This document shows positions 32,754-42,489 of a stretch of DNA of 64,000 nt, one piece after another. Position 1 is the stretch's first letter, and every line of letters begins with the position of its first letter. The position numbers and the translations under genes are program-made. Below the pieces are notes generated by a model. It was not told where the DNA came from, searched no databases, and saw only the letters and a program-made list of their open reading frames with translations. The stretch comes from DASPTT01 sp035623275 (GTDB lineage: Bacteria; Actinomycetota; Acidimicrobiia; Acidimicrobiales; UBA8190). The stretch covers positions 13,242 through 77,241 of the forward strand of contig DASPTT010000166.1 of NCBI GenBank assembly GCA_035623275.1. Direction: 5' to 3'.

Positions 32754-33710
32754 ATGCGCCAGGTGTTCGCTCACGAACCGGTCATGGTCGACGAGGTCGT
32801 GGCGCTCTTCGCCCCGGTGGGCCCCGGCGTCCTCGTGGACGCGACCGTGGGCGGGGGCGGGCACGCGGCAGCCGTGCTCGAGGCCCATCCCGGGCTCCGG
32901 GTCATCGGGCTCGACCGTGACCCCGACGCCTGTCGCGCCGCGACCGAGCGCCTCGCACCCTTCGGCCCGCGCGCCGAGGTCGTGGCGGCCCGCTTCGACG
33001 AGATCGACCGCGTCCTCGCCGATCGCCTCGGCGGGGCCGTGCTCCAGGGCGTGCTCTTCGACCTCGGGGTGAGCTCGCCCCAGCTCGACCGCCCAGGGCG
33101 AGGGTTCTCCTATCGGGCACCGGGCCCGCTCGACATGCGCATGGACCCGCTGACCCAGACACGGCGCGCGGCCGACGTCGTCAACGAGCTCGGGGCGGAC
33201 GAGCTCGCCCGCCTGTTCGCCGCCAGCGGCGAGGGGCGATACGCCCGCCGGATCGCCGCCGCCATCGTCGACGCCCGGCCGCTGTCGACGACGACCGAGC
33301 TGGCCGAGGTGGTGCGCGACGCCATTCCGGCCCCGGCCCGCCGCACCGGGGGGCACCCCGCGCGGCGGGTGTTCCAGGCGCTTCGCATCGCCGTGAACGA
33401 GGAGCTCGACGTCCTCCAGCGCGCCGTGCCCGCGGCCGTCGAGGCGCTCACCCCCGGGGGTCGCTGCGTCGCCATCGCCTACCATTCGGGCGAGGACCGC
33501 ATCGTCAAGGCGGCGTTCGCCGACGCCGTCACCGGGGGGTGTGTGTGCCCGCCCGGCCTTCCCTGCGTGTGCGGTGCCCGACCCCTCGGCCGCCTCGTGT
33601 TCCGGGGGGCACGCAAGGCGTCTGCAGCCGAGATCGAGCGCAACCGCCGCGCCGACAGCGCCCGGCTCCGGGCCGTCGAGCGGCTGGCCGACACGGCCGG
33701 CGCCCGCTGA
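32754..33710 (+). CDS. rsmH: 16S rRNA m4C1402 methyltransferase
   Basis: 318 residues; SAM-dependent methylation of the 16S rRNA decoding site. It has HEPVM near the N-terminus, VDATVGGGGHA (SAM loop, about 28-38), LFDLGVSSPQLD and AYHSGEDRIVK. The stretch VCPPGLPCVCGA has several Cys, as in other actinobacterial RsmH. ATG 32754 fits the family start and has GAGGGG 6 bases upstream, inside a stem. The stop overlaps the ftsL ATG by one base. Confidence 0.94.
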   Translation: MRQVFAHEPVMVDEVVALFAPVGPGVLVDATVGGGGHAAAVLEAHPGLRVIGLDRDPDACRAATERLAPFGPRAEVVAARFDEIDRVLADRLGGAVLQGVLFDLGVSSPQLDRPGRGFSYRAPGPLDMRMDPLTQTRRAADVVNELGADELARLFAASGEGRYARRIAAAIVDARPLSTTTELAEVVRDAIPAPARRTGGHPARRVFQALRIAVNEELDVLQRAVPAAVEALTPGGRCVAIAYHSGEDRIVKAAFADAVTGGCVCPPGLPCVCGARPLGRLVFRGARKASAAEIERNRRADSARLRAVERLADTAGAR

Positions 33711-34186
33711 TGGCGATCGCCTCGCCGGCCAGGAGCCGGCGCGCGAGCGCACCGGCCCGTCCCAGTCGGACGGCTGCGCCGCCGCGGCTGCGCCCCGTCC
33801 GCCCCGCGTCCCGTCCGCGCCCCCAGGCCGGCCGGGGCCGGCGCCTGGTCCTGGTGGCCTGCGCCGGTCTCGTGTTCGGGAGCCTGCTGCTCACCGTCGC
33901 TGCCCATGCCTACCTGACACAGGGCCAGGTGCGCCTGGCCCGCCTGCAGCAGCAGGTCGCGGTGCAGATCAACCGGCACCGCGACCTGGAGCTGCAGGTC
34001 GCGCAGCTCGAGGACCCGTCCCACGTGGTCGTGCAGGCCCAGGGGCTCGGCTTGACCGCCCCGGCCCAAGTGGGCGACCTCCCGCAGGTCTCGCTGTCCA
34101 CCCCCGCGACCGGGACGGCCACGACGGTCGGGACGGCCACGACGGTCGGCACGCGCCCGGCCGCCGCGCCCGGTAGCGGGCGTTGA
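33710..34186 (+). CDS. ftsL: Cell division protein FtsL
   Basis: 158 residues: a long basic Pro/Arg-rich cytosolic tail (1-45), one membrane helix (46-66) and a short leucine-zipper-like coiled coil (72-102). A Thr/Val/Gly-rich tail contains an 18-base DNA duplication (TATTVG twice). FtsL with FtsB and FtsQ activates septal FtsWI. The sequence is poorly conserved, so the call rests on topology and position between rsmH and ftsI. Confidence 0.82.
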   Translation: MAIASPARSRRASAPARPSRTAAPPRLRPVRPASRPRPQAGRGRRLVLVACAGLVFGSLLLTVAAHAYLTQGQVRLARLQQQVAVQINRHRDLELQVAQLEDPSHVVVQAQGLGLTAPAQVGDLPQVSLSTPATGTATTVGTATTVGTRPAAAPGSGR

Positions 34187-36123
34187 GCCGGCACCCCGTC
34201 GACGCCGGCCGCCGCGCGCCGGGGCGCAGCGCCCGCCCTCCCGCCCGTGCCCAGACGCGGGGGTACGAACGCCGCCGCCAGCCGACACCGGCGCGGCGCT
34301 CGCTCGACGTGACCGGCGGCGTGCCTCGCCATCGCGTCCGCCTGATGCGCGTCGTCGTCAGCCTCGCCTTCCTCGCCCTGGCACTGCGGTTGGTGGCGGT
34401 CCAAGGGTTCGGCGCGAGCCACTACCAGGCGATTGCCCGGGCCCAGGTGACGAACACGGTGTCGGTCACGGCCATGCGCGGCGGCCTCTTCGACCGCAAC
34501 GGCGCGGTGCTCGCCATCTCGGTGCCCCGCTCGACCGTGGTGGCGGACCCGTTCCTCATCGCGGACCCGGGGGCGGAGGCGGCCGCGCTGGCCCCCGTGC
34601 TCGGCATGTCGGTCGTCGACCTGGAGACGAAGCTCTCCGAGCGCTCGGGATTCGTCTACCTGGCGCACAAGGTCGACGACTCGGTGGCGGGACGCGTCAG
34701 CGCGCTGGCCCTTCCCGGCATCAGCCTGCTCCCCGACTCCCAGCGGTCGAACCCCGTGGGTCAGCTCGCCTCGCCCGTGCTGGGGGTGGTGGGGTCCGAC
34801 GGCACCGGCCTGGCCGGCCTCGAGTACCAGTTCGAGCGCACGCTGGCCGGCCACAGCGGGAGCGCCACGGTCCTCGAGACACCCGCGGGCGTGCAGCTTC
34901 CCGGCGGGGTGCAGACGGTCGACGGGGCCAGGCCCGGCACGGGCCTCGAGCTCACCCTGGACGAGTCGTTGCAGTACGTCACCGAACAGGCGCTCGGTGC
35001 CGCCGTGCTCTCGTCGCACGCCCGCAGCGGGATCGCCGTGGTCATGGACACGCGCACCGGGCAGATCCTGTCGATGGCGAATTTGGTGGCCGACCCGACG
35101 AATGCCGACCAGGTGGACGAGGCGACGCAGAACCTGGCGCTCACCCAGGTCTACGAGCCGGGATCGGTGTTCAAGCTGGCGAGCTTCTCGGCCGCCCTCG
35201 GGTCGGGGCTGATCACACCCGACGAGGTCTTCACCGTGCCCAACGACGTGGTCATCGACGGGTGGACGTTCCACGACGCCGAGAACCACCCCACGGAGCG
35301 GCTCACGGCGACCCAGATCCTCGCCCAATCGTCGAACGTGGGCACCATCGAGATCGCGCAGACCCTGGGCAAGGCCGGTCTGGCATCGCAGATCTCGGCC
35401 CTCGGGTTCGGGCACCCCACCGGTCTCGGGTTCCCCGGGGAGTCCCCGGGGCTCGTGAAGGCCAACCCGGCCTCGTGGTCGGCGTCCGACATCGGTTCGA
35501 CGCCCATCGGTCAGGACGACGCCGTCACCGCCCAGCAGGTGCTCGACATGGTCAACACGGTGGCCAACGGCGGCGTCTTCGTGCCCCCGCGCCTCGTCCG
35601 GGCCTCGGTCGCCCCCGACGGCAGCGTCACCAGCGTGCCCGGCGCGCCCACGCACCGGGTCCTGCAGTCGGGCGTCGCCGCCGAGCTCACCACCATGATG
35701 GAGCAGGTCGTCCAGGACGGCACCGCGGTGGCGGCGGGGATCCCCGGCTACACGGTGGCCGGCAAGACGGGCACCGCGCAGATCCCCGACCCCACCCACC
35801 TCGGCTACATCCCGGGCGCGTACATGGCCACCTTCGCCGGCTTCGCCCCCGCCGAGCACCCGGTGCTGTCGGCCATCGTCGTGCTCGACCGCCCGACGCC
35901 CATCTTCGGCGGTCTGGTGGCGGCTCCGGTGTTCTCGCAGGTCATGCGCTATGCCCTGCACCGCTACGGCGTGCCCACGTCGCCCGGCGGCGGGACGACG
36001 GGCGGGACGGCCCAGGCCATCCCGTACCCGGCTCCCCAGCCCGGTGCCACGGGCCCGGGGGCCCCGACCCTGACGGGTACGATCGCTGCTCCGGCAGGGA
36101 CCGCAACCGCGGAAGGACCGTGA
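34183..36123 (+). CDS. ftsI: Septal transpeptidase FtsI (PBP3)
   Basis: 646-residue class B penicillin-binding protein. A basic N-terminus and one membrane helix (about 56-74) precede the pedestal domain. Catalytic motifs are S328-V-F-K331, SSN (about 383) and KTGTAQ (K528). It cross-links septal peptidoglycan with FtsW. The TTG start overlaps the ftsL stop (TTGA), so it is coupled. The tail beyond the catalytic domain is Pro/Gly/Thr-rich and probably external. Confidence 0.94.
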   Translation: MSRHPVDAGRRAPGRSARPPARAQTRGYERRRQPTPARRSLDVTGGVPRHRVRLMRVVVSLAFLALALRLVAVQGFGASHYQAIARAQVTNTVSVTAMRGGLFDRNGAVLAISVPRSTVVADPFLIADPGAEAAALAPVLGMSVVDLETKLSERSGFVYLAHKVDDSVAGRVSALALPGISLLPDSQRSNPVGQLASPVLGVVGSDGTGLAGLEYQFERTLAGHSGSATVLETPAGVQLPGGVQTVDGARPGTGLELTLDESLQYVTEQALGAAVLSSHARSGIAVVMDTRTGQILSMANLVADPTNADQVDEATQNLALTQVYEPGSVFKLASFSAALGSGLITPDEVFTVPNDVVIDGWTFHDAENHPTERLTATQILAQSSNVGTIEIAQTLGKAGLASQISALGFGHPTGLGFPGESPGLVKANPASWSASDIGSTPIGQDDAVTAQQVLDMVNTVANGGVFVPPRLVRASVAPDGSVTSVPGAPTHRVLQSGVAAELTTMMEQVVQDGTAVAAGIPGYTVAGKTGTAQIPDPTHLGYIPGAYMATFAGFAPAEHPVLSAIVVLDRPTPIFGGLVAAPVFSQVMRYALHRYGVPTSPGGGTTGGTAQAIPYPAPQPGATGPGAPTLTGTIAAPAGTATAEGP

Positions 36124-36145
36124 CGCGCCCGGCGGGATTCCCACT

Positions 36146-37603
36146 GTGCGCATGAACCTGTTGCTCGAAGCAATCGACACGGTCGAGACGCGCGGGGATC
36201 CGGCGGCCGTGGAGATCGAGTCGATCGAGCTCGACAGCCGCCGGGTGCGCCCCGGCGCACTGTTCTGTTGCCTCCCCGGCCGCCACAGCGACGGCCACCG
36301 CCACGCGCCCGAGGCGGTCGAACGCGGGGCGCGGGCGCTGCTCGTCGAGCACGCCCTGGCACTGCCCGTCTCCCAGGCGGTGGTGGGACCGGGCCGCGCC
36401 CGGCCGGCGATGGCCCGGATCGCCTGCCGCTTCCACGGCGACCCGGCCCGCTCGATGCGCACGGTCGGCGTGACCGGCACCAACGGCAAGACCACGGTGA
36501 CGCACCTGCTCGGCGCCATCCTCACCGCGCACGGCGAGCCGCCGGAGATCGTCGGCACACTCGACGGCGCGCGCACCACGCCGGAGGCGCCCGTCCTCCA
36601 GGCCCGGCTGGCCGATGCACGCGACCGCGGCCGGCGTGCCGCGGTGCTCGAGGTGTCGAGCCACGCGCTGACCGAATCGCGCGTCGACGGCATGGTGTTC
36701 GACGCCGCCGTCTTCACCAACCTCACGCACGACCATCTCGACCACCACGGGACGATGGAGGCGTACTTCGACGCCAAGGCCTCGCTCTTCGTGCCCGAGC
36801 GCACGGTGGTCGGTGTGGTCAACACCGACGACCCCTACGGGGCGCGACTGGCCGAGCGTGCCGCGGTGCCCATCGTCGCCTTCGGCCACGCCCAGGCGAC
36901 CGACCTCCGGGTCCGGCCGGGGGAGACCGACTTCGCGTGGCGGGGCCGCCGGCTCCGGTTGCGGCTCACCGGTGCCCACAACGTGATCAACGCGCTCGCC
37001 GCCGCGGCCACGGCGGGTGCGCTGGGGATCCCCGACGACACCGTGGTGGGGGGGCTCGAGGCGGCGCCCCCGGTGCCCGGGCGCTTCGAGGTCGTCGACG
37101 CCGACGGCCGGGTGGTGGTGGTCGACTACGCCCACACCCCCGACGGGCTGCGCGTGGCCCTGGAGAGCGCACGGGGCCTGGCACCCGGGCGCCGGGTGGT
37201 CTGCGTGTTCGGCTGCGGCGGCGATCGCGACCGGGCCAAGCGCCCCGCCATGGGCGCGGTGGCCGCCGCCGGCGCGGACGTGGTGGTGGTCACCTCCGAC
37301 AACCCCCGCGGCGAGGACCCGCAGGGGATCATCGCCGACATCCTCGCCGGCATCCCCGCCGGCACCGCGCCGCTCGTCGAGCCCTCGCGGGCAACCGCCA
37401 TCGAGCGGGCGATGGCGGCGGCGCGCCGCGGCGACGTGGTGTTGATCGCAGGCAAGGGGCACGAGACGGTGATCGAGTCGGCCACCGGCACCGTCGATTT
37501 CGACGACCGGCTCGTGGCGGCGGCGGCCGCACGCGCCGTGGCGCCGGCGTCCGCGGTGACGGGGGCGGCGCCGGGGACCCAGGGGGGCGGAACGACGCCG
37601 TGA
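36146..37603 (+). CDS. murE: UDP-MurNAc-tripeptide ligase (DAP-adding)
   Basis: 485 residues; adds the third residue to UDP-MurNAc-L-Ala-D-Glu. ATP loop GTNGKTT (about 112-118), VLEVSSHAL and TNLTHDHLDHHG are present. TSDNPRGEDP near 390 carries the DNPR motif linked to DAP, not Lys, addition. This ties it to the dap genes in the window. GTG 36146 or ATG 36152. mraY follows directly, where murF would be expected in between. Confidence 0.95.
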   Translation: MRMNLLLEAIDTVETRGDPAAVEIESIELDSRRVRPGALFCCLPGRHSDGHRHAPEAVERGARALLVEHALALPVSQAVVGPGRARPAMARIACRFHGDPARSMRTVGVTGTNGKTTVTHLLGAILTAHGEPPEIVGTLDGARTTPEAPVLQARLADARDRGRRAAVLEVSSHALTESRVDGMVFDAAVFTNLTHDHLDHHGTMEAYFDAKASLFVPERTVVGVVNTDDPYGARLAERAAVPIVAFGHAQATDLRVRPGETDFAWRGRRLRLRLTGAHNVINALAAAATAGALGIPDDTVVGGLEAAPPVPGRFEVVDADGRVVVVDYAHTPDGLRVALESARGLAPGRRVVCVFGCGGDRDRAKRPAMGAVAAAGADVVVVTSDNPRGEDPQGIIADILAGIPAGTAPLVEPSRATAIERAMAAARRGDVVLIAGKGHETVIESATGTVDFDDRLVAAAAARAVAPASAVTGAAPGTQGGGTTP

Positions 37604-38634
37604 TCAGCCTCATGACCTCGGGCGGCATCGCCCTGTGGGTGGCGGCGCTCGGGACACCCCTGCTCATCCGGTGGCTCACCACCAAGCGCATCGGGCAGCA
37701 GATCCGCACCGACGGCCCCTCCATGCACCTGGCCAAGGCGGGCACGCCGACCATGGGCGGGGTGGCCATCGTGGTCGCCGTGCTGGCCGGCTACCTCATG
37801 GGCCACGCCGGGACGCACGTCGCCATCAGCCGCTCCGGTGTCCTCGTCGTCCTGGTCACGGTGGCGGCCGGCGCCATCGGCTTCGTCGACGACTGGATCA
37901 AGGTCCGCCACCGCCGGAGCCTCGGTCTGAACAAGCGGGCCAAGCTGGTGCTGCAGATCGTCGTCGCCGTGCTCTTCGCCGTCGCCGCGGAGCACTGGGC
38001 GGGGGCGGACACCCACCTGTCGTTCACCCGGTGGAACTCCTTCGGCATCCAGTTGGGGGCGGTGCCGTGGATCCTGTGGGCAACGCTCATCATCGTGGGG
38101 ACGGCCAACGCCGTGAACCTCACCGACGGGCTCGACGGCCTGGCCTCGGGCTCGGCGACGTTCTGCTTCGCGTGCCTGGCCATCATCGGCTACTGGCAGT
38201 TCCGCCACTTCAGCATCTACCGCGTCCCCTCCGCGCTCGACCTGGCCCTCACCGCGGTCGCGCTGGCCGGCGCCTGCCTGGGGTTCCTGTGGTGGAACGC
38301 GGCGCCCGCGCGCATCTTCATGGGCGACACCGGCTCGCTCGCCATCGGGTCGGGGCTGGCGGCGCTGTGCCTGCTCATGAACCTCCAGCTGCTGCTGGCC
38401 ATCATCGGCGGCCTCTTCGTGATCGTCACCTTGTCGGTGGTCGTCCAGGTGGTGAGCTACCGCCTCTTCGGCCGCCGGGTGTTCCGGATGGCGCCGCTGC
38501 ACCACCATTTCGAGCTGCTCGGCTGGCCCGAGACCACCGTCATCGTGCGTTTCTGGATCCTCGCCGGCCTGTGCGCGGCGTTCGGGCTCGGCGTCTTCTA
38601 CGCGGACTTCCTGCGCACGAGCGGGCTGCAGTGA
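37600..38634 (+). CDS. mraY: Phospho-MurNAc-pentapeptide translocase
   Basis: 344 residues with about ten membrane helices; makes lipid I. Conserved segments: KAGTPTMGG, FVDDWIKV (catalytic Asp pair), NLTDGLDGLA, FMGDTGSLAIG and the LHHHFELLGW loop. GTG start overlaps the murE stop (GTGA). Confidence 0.96.
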   Translation: MISLMTSGGIALWVAALGTPLLIRWLTTKRIGQQIRTDGPSMHLAKAGTPTMGGVAIVVAVLAGYLMGHAGTHVAISRSGVLVVLVTVAAGAIGFVDDWIKVRHRRSLGLNKRAKLVLQIVVAVLFAVAAEHWAGADTHLSFTRWNSFGIQLGAVPWILWATLIIVGTANAVNLTDGLDGLASGSATFCFACLAIIGYWQFRHFSIYRVPSALDLALTAVALAGACLGFLWWNAAPARIFMGDTGSLAIGSGLAALCLLMNLQLLLAIIGGLFVIVTLSVVVQVVSYRLFGRRVFRMAPLHHHFELLGWPETTVIVRFWILAGLCAAFGLGVFYADFLRTSGLQ

Positions 38635-39977
38635 GCGCGCCGAGCGCCGGCGGGCGCGTGCTCGTCTACGGGTTCGGCACCAGCGGCGAGGCCACCGCAC
38701 GCCACCTGGTCGGCGAGGGGGTCGACGTCCTGGCGCTCGACGACGACGACGGGCCCCGTCCCCGGGAGGCGGCGGCCGCCCTCGGGGTGGACCTCGTGGT
38801 CCGACCGGATGCCGACGAGCTGGCCCGGTTGGCCGCGGGCGCCGACGAGATCGTCGTCAGCCCCGGGGTGCCCGCCGCCCACCGCATCTTCTCCGTTCCC
38901 GGTGCCCGTCTGGTCGGCGAGGTCGAGCTGGCCTGGCGCCGCGCCCGGGTGCCGATCGTCGCCGTGACCGGGACCAACGGCAAGACGACCGTCGCCACCT
39001 TGGTGGCCTCGATGCTGTGCGCCTCCGGTGTGCGCGCGCTGGCCGCGGGCAACATCGGGCACCCGCTGCTCGACGCCGTCGGCGCCGACGTCGCGTGCAT
39101 CGTGGCCGAGGTGTCGTCGTTCCAGCTGGCGCTGACGCGGTCCTTCCGGCCGGCCGTGGGGGCGTGGTGCAACTTCTCGCCCGACCACCTCGACTGGCAC
39201 GGGTCGCTCGACCACTACCGCAGCGCCAAGGCGAGGATCTGGGCCAACGCCGGCCCCGGCACGGTGGCGGTGGCCAACGCGGAGGACCCGGTGGTCATGG
39301 CGGCGGCCGCGGGCGCGGCGGATGCGGGCGCGGCCGTGGTGACCTTCGCCACCACCGGCGCAGGCGACTTCCGGCTCGAGGGCGACGAGCTGCGCGCCCC
39401 GGGGGGCGACGCCATCGCGCGCGTCGACGAGTTGGCCCGGCGACTGCCGCACGATCTGGCCAACGCGCTGTGCGCGGCGGCCGCCGCCACCGCGGCGGGT
39501 GCCACGCCCGGCGGCTGCCACGCCGCGCTGGTGGCGTTCACCGGCCTCCCCCATCGCGTGGAGCTGGTGGGGGAGGCTAACGGGGTGCGGTTCTACGACG
39601 ACTCCAAGGCCACGACGCCCGGCGCCACCCTGGCCGCCCTGGCGGGCTTCGAGTCGGCCGTGCTCATCGCGGGGGGCCGGAACAAGGGGCTCGACCTGTC
39701 GGTCCTGCGGCACGGCGCGGCGCACCTGCGCGCGGTGGTGGCCATCGGCGAGGCCGCCCCCGCCGTGACGGCCGCCTTCGAAGGCGCGTGCCCGGTGCTG
39801 GAGGCCGGCTCCATGGACGACGCCGTCTCGGCGTCCGCCTCGCTGGCCCGCCCCGGTGACGCCGTCGTGCTCTCCCCGGCGTGCGCCTCGTTCGACTGGT
39901 ACACGTCCTACGGCGAACGCGGGGACGATTTCGCCCGCGCCGTGCGTGCCGTGACCGGCGCGCCGGGCCGGTCGTGA
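38631..39977 (+). CDS. murD: UDP-MurNAc-L-alanine:D-glutamate ligase
   Basis: 448 residues; adds D-Glu. VTGTNGKTT (about 108-116), AEVSSFQL, FSPDHLDWH and FYDDSKATTPGAT are diagnostic. GTG start overlaps the mraY stop by 4 bases, and the end overlaps ftsW by 4. Confidence 0.95.
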   Translation: MSAPSAGGRVLVYGFGTSGEATARHLVGEGVDVLALDDDDGPRPREAAAALGVDLVVRPDADELARLAAGADEIVVSPGVPAAHRIFSVPGARLVGEVELAWRRARVPIVAVTGTNGKTTVATLVASMLCASGVRALAAGNIGHPLLDAVGADVACIVAEVSSFQLALTRSFRPAVGAWCNFSPDHLDWHGSLDHYRSAKARIWANAGPGTVAVANAEDPVVMAAAAGAADAGAAVVTFATTGAGDFRLEGDELRAPGGDAIARVDELARRLPHDLANALCAAAAATAAGATPGGCHAALVAFTGLPHRVELVGEANGVRFYDDSKATTPGATLAALAGFESAVLIAGGRNKGLDLSVLRHGAAHLRAVVAIGEAAPAVTAAFEGACPVLEAGSMDDAVSASASLARPGDAVVLSPACASFDWYTSYGERGDDFARAVRAVTGAPGRS

Positions 39978-41254
39978 GCGCCGGGCGCGCGTCGTCGGCG
40001 GCGCGGCGCACCGGCGAGGCCACCCCACCCCACCTGCGCCTCCTGCCCGGCGGCGCCCGCCGGCGCCGCTCGACGCGCGCCGGCGGGGGGGCGCGTCTGC
40101 CCACCGCCACCGCCGTCCTCGTGCTCGTGGGCGCGCTGTGCGGTGTGGGCCTCGTCATGGTCCTGTCGGCCTCCGCCTACACCTCCGAGCAGTACTACGG
40201 CTCGGTCTGGACCATCTTCGAGCGCCAGGTCCTGTGGATGGCGCTGGGGGCGATCGCCCTGGTGGCGGCGGCCCGCGTGCCCTCCGCGTGGTGGCGCCGG
40301 GTGCGGCTGCCGCTGCTCGCGGGCACCTTCGCCCTGCTCCTGGCCGTGCTCGTGCCGGGGCTCGGCGTCACCGCCGGCGGCTCCAGCCGCTGGATCGGCG
40401 TGGGGCTCCTGCGCATCCAGCCGTCGGAGGTGATGAAGCTGGCCCTGGCCGTGTTCGCCGCAGACCTCCTGGCCCGCCGGGCGGACCGCACCCACGAGTT
40501 CCGGGCCGTGGTGGCGCCCCTGCTCGTCGTTCTCGGGGCGGCCGCGCTCCTGGTGCTCGAGCAGCCCGACATGGGGACGGCCATCGTCCTCGTGTGCATC
40601 GCCTTCTGCCTGCTCTACGCGGGGGGCGTGAGCCTGCGCTCGGTGATGAAGACGCTGGGCGTGACCGCGCTGGTGGGCCTCGTCTTCGGCTTGGCCCAGC
40701 CCTATCGGCGGGACCGGCTGCTGTCGTTCGTCAATCCCTTCGCCCACGCCAAGGGCTCGGGCTACCAGGTGGTCCAGTCGCTGGTGGGGCTCGGCTCCGG
40801 CCACCTCTACGGGCTCGGGCTCGGGGGCGGACGCGAGAAGTGGGGCCTGTTGCCCAACGCTCACACCGACTTCATCTTCTCGGTGGTGGGGGAGGAGACG
40901 GGGCTGGTGGGCACCCTGCTCGTGCTCGTGCTGTTCCTGGCCCTCGCCTGGTACGGGCTGCGAGCCGCACGCCGCGCGCCTGACCGGTTCGGTGCCCTGC
41001 TCGCCGTGGCCACCACCGCGTGGATCACCAGCCAGGCGGTCATCAACATCGGGGCCGTGTGCGGCGTCCTGCCGGTGACGGGCATCCCGCTCCCCTTCAT
41101 CTCCTTCGGCGGCTCGTCGCTGGTGATCACCATGGCCGCGGCGGGGATCCTGGTCAACGTGGCCCGCCACGAGCGACCGGCGGCGCCGGAGGCGGGCGCG
41201 CGGCCCGCGCGGCGGCCGGCCACGGGCGGCCGGCTCCGTCCCGCCCGACGGTGA
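39974..41254 (+). CDS. ftsW: Septal peptidoglycan polymerase FtsW
   Basis: 426-residue SEDS glycosyltransferase partnered with FtsI. About ten membrane helices follow a basic 45-residue N-terminus. SRWIGVGLLRIQPSE, EQPDMGTA and the C-terminal PVTGIPLPFISFGGSS are SEDS signatures. GTG start overlaps murD. The cytosolic C-tail is Ala/Arg-rich. Confidence 0.95.
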   Translation: MSAGRASSAARRTGEATPPHLRLLPGGARRRRSTRAGGGARLPTATAVLVLVGALCGVGLVMVLSASAYTSEQYYGSVWTIFERQVLWMALGAIALVAAARVPSAWWRRVRLPLLAGTFALLLAVLVPGLGVTAGGSSRWIGVGLLRIQPSEVMKLALAVFAADLLARRADRTHEFRAVVAPLLVVLGAAALLVLEQPDMGTAIVLVCIAFCLLYAGGVSLRSVMKTLGVTALVGLVFGLAQPYRRDRLLSFVNPFAHAKGSGYQVVQSLVGLGSGHLYGLGLGGGREKWGLLPNAHTDFIFSVVGEETGLVGTLLVLVLFLALAWYGLRAARRAPDRFGALLAVATTAWITSQAVINIGAVCGVLPVTGIPLPFISFGGSSLVITMAAAGILVNVARHERPAAPEAGARPARRPATGGRLRPARR

Positions 41255-42489
41255 GCCCCACGCGCGTGGCGCTGGTGGCCGGCGGGGGGACCGCCGGCCA
41301 CGTCCAGCCGGCGCTGGCGGTGGCGCGCGAGATCGAGGCCCGCATGGGGGAGGGGTCCGTCGAGCTCGTCGGTTCTCGCCGGGGGCTCGAGCGCGCCATC
41401 CTGGCCGACACGGGCCTGCCGGTTTCCCTGCTCCCCGGCCGCGGCATCGCCCGCCGGCTCTCCCCGCGGGCCGTCGTCGACAACGTGGTGGCGTTGGCCG
41501 GGTTGGCGATGGCGGCGTGCATGGCGCTGGGCCTGGTCGTCCGGCGCCGGCCCCGCGTGGTGGTGGCCGTCGGCGGCTATGCCAGCGTCCCCGTGGCCCT
41601 GGCCGCGGCACTGGCCCGGGTCCCCGTGGTCCTCGTCAACGTGGACGCGGTCCCGGGGGCCGCCAACCGCCTGGTGGCACGCTTCGCCCGCGCCAGTGCC
41701 GTGGCCTGGCCCGGCACGGACCTGGCGCGCGCGGTGGTGACCGGTGCGCCGGTGCGCCCGGCGGTGGCCGCCCTGGCCCGGGCGCGCGGCCGGGCGCTCG
41801 GCCGGGCGCTCGGGCAGGCCCAGGGCGGACGCGGGGATGGCGTCGGCGGCGGGAAGGCCGCCTCCCCTCGTGCCACCCTCGGCCTCCCCGACGGGCGGAC
41901 GGTCGTGGCCGCCGTGGGCGGCTCCCTCGGGGCGCGCCGGCTCAACGAGGCCGTGCTGTCGCTGGCCGGGACCTGGGCCGAGCGCGGCGACCTCGCCCTC
42001 TACCACGTGGTCGGCCGTCGCGACGCCGAGTGGGCGGCCGCCGAGTCGCCCGTCCCCGCCGACGGCTCGGGGGGCGCGCACGTGCTGTGGTACCGGCAGG
42101 TGCCCTACGAGAGCCGCCTGGAGCAGGTCCTGGCCGCGGCGGACGTGCTGGTGAGCCGGGCCGGGGGGATGACGGTGGCGGAGATCGCGGTCGTGGGCAC
42201 GCCGGCGCTGCTCGTCCCGCTGCCCGGCGCGCCGGGCGACCACCAGCGGGCCAACGCGCGGGTCCTCGTCGACTCGGGGGCGGCCGTGCTCGTCGACGAC
42301 GAGGACTGCACCGGCCGCCGGCTGGCGGCGGAGCTCGCCGCCCTCCTCGACGCGCCGGGACGCCTCGACGCCATGGCGGACGCCGCCGCCGCTCTGGGCC
42401 GGCCGGACGCGGCGGCGGCCGTGGCCGAGCTCGTGCTCCACCACGCGCGCGCCACCCGTCCGGTGCACGCCGTGGAGGGGACGCCGTGA
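41251..42489 (+). CDS. murG: UDP-GlcNAc:lipid I transferase (lipid II synthase)
   Basis: 412 residues; GT-B glycosyltransferase on the inner membrane face. GGGTAGHVQPALA (12-24), GGYASVPVALAA, VGGSLGARRLNE and RAGGMTVAEIA are conserved. Two oddities: the acceptor loop normally reading HEQN or HEAN before PG-ANR is NVDA (VLVNVDAVPGAANR), and about 25 residues rich in Arg/Gly/Gln (near 175-205) are inserted between the domains, making it longer than usual. GTG start overlaps ftsW. Confidence 0.92.
   Translation: MSPTRVALVAGGGTAGHVQPALAVAREIEARMGEGSVELVGSRRGLERAILADTGLPVSLLPGRGIARRLSPRAVVDNVVALAGLAMAACMALGLVVRRRPRVVVAVGGYASVPVALAAALARVPVVLVNVDAVPGAANRLVARFARASAVAWPGTDLARAVVTGAPVRPAVAALARARGRALGRALGQAQGGRGDGVGGGKAASPRATLGLPDGRTVVAAVGGSLGARRLNEAVLSLAGTWAERGDLALYHVVGRRDAEWAAAESPVPADGSGGAHVLWYRQVPYESRLEQVLAAADVLVSRAGGMTVAEIAVVGTPALLVPLPGAPGDHQRANARVLVDSGAAVLVDDEDCTGRRLAAELAALLDAPGRLDAMADAAAALGRPDAAAAVAELVLHHARATRPVHAVEGTP

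Noticed and set aside
37270..37330. DNPR motif of MurE as proof of meso-DAP rather than L,L-DAP in the wall
   Set aside because: The motif indicates DAP addition but, as far as I know, does not settle the isomer.
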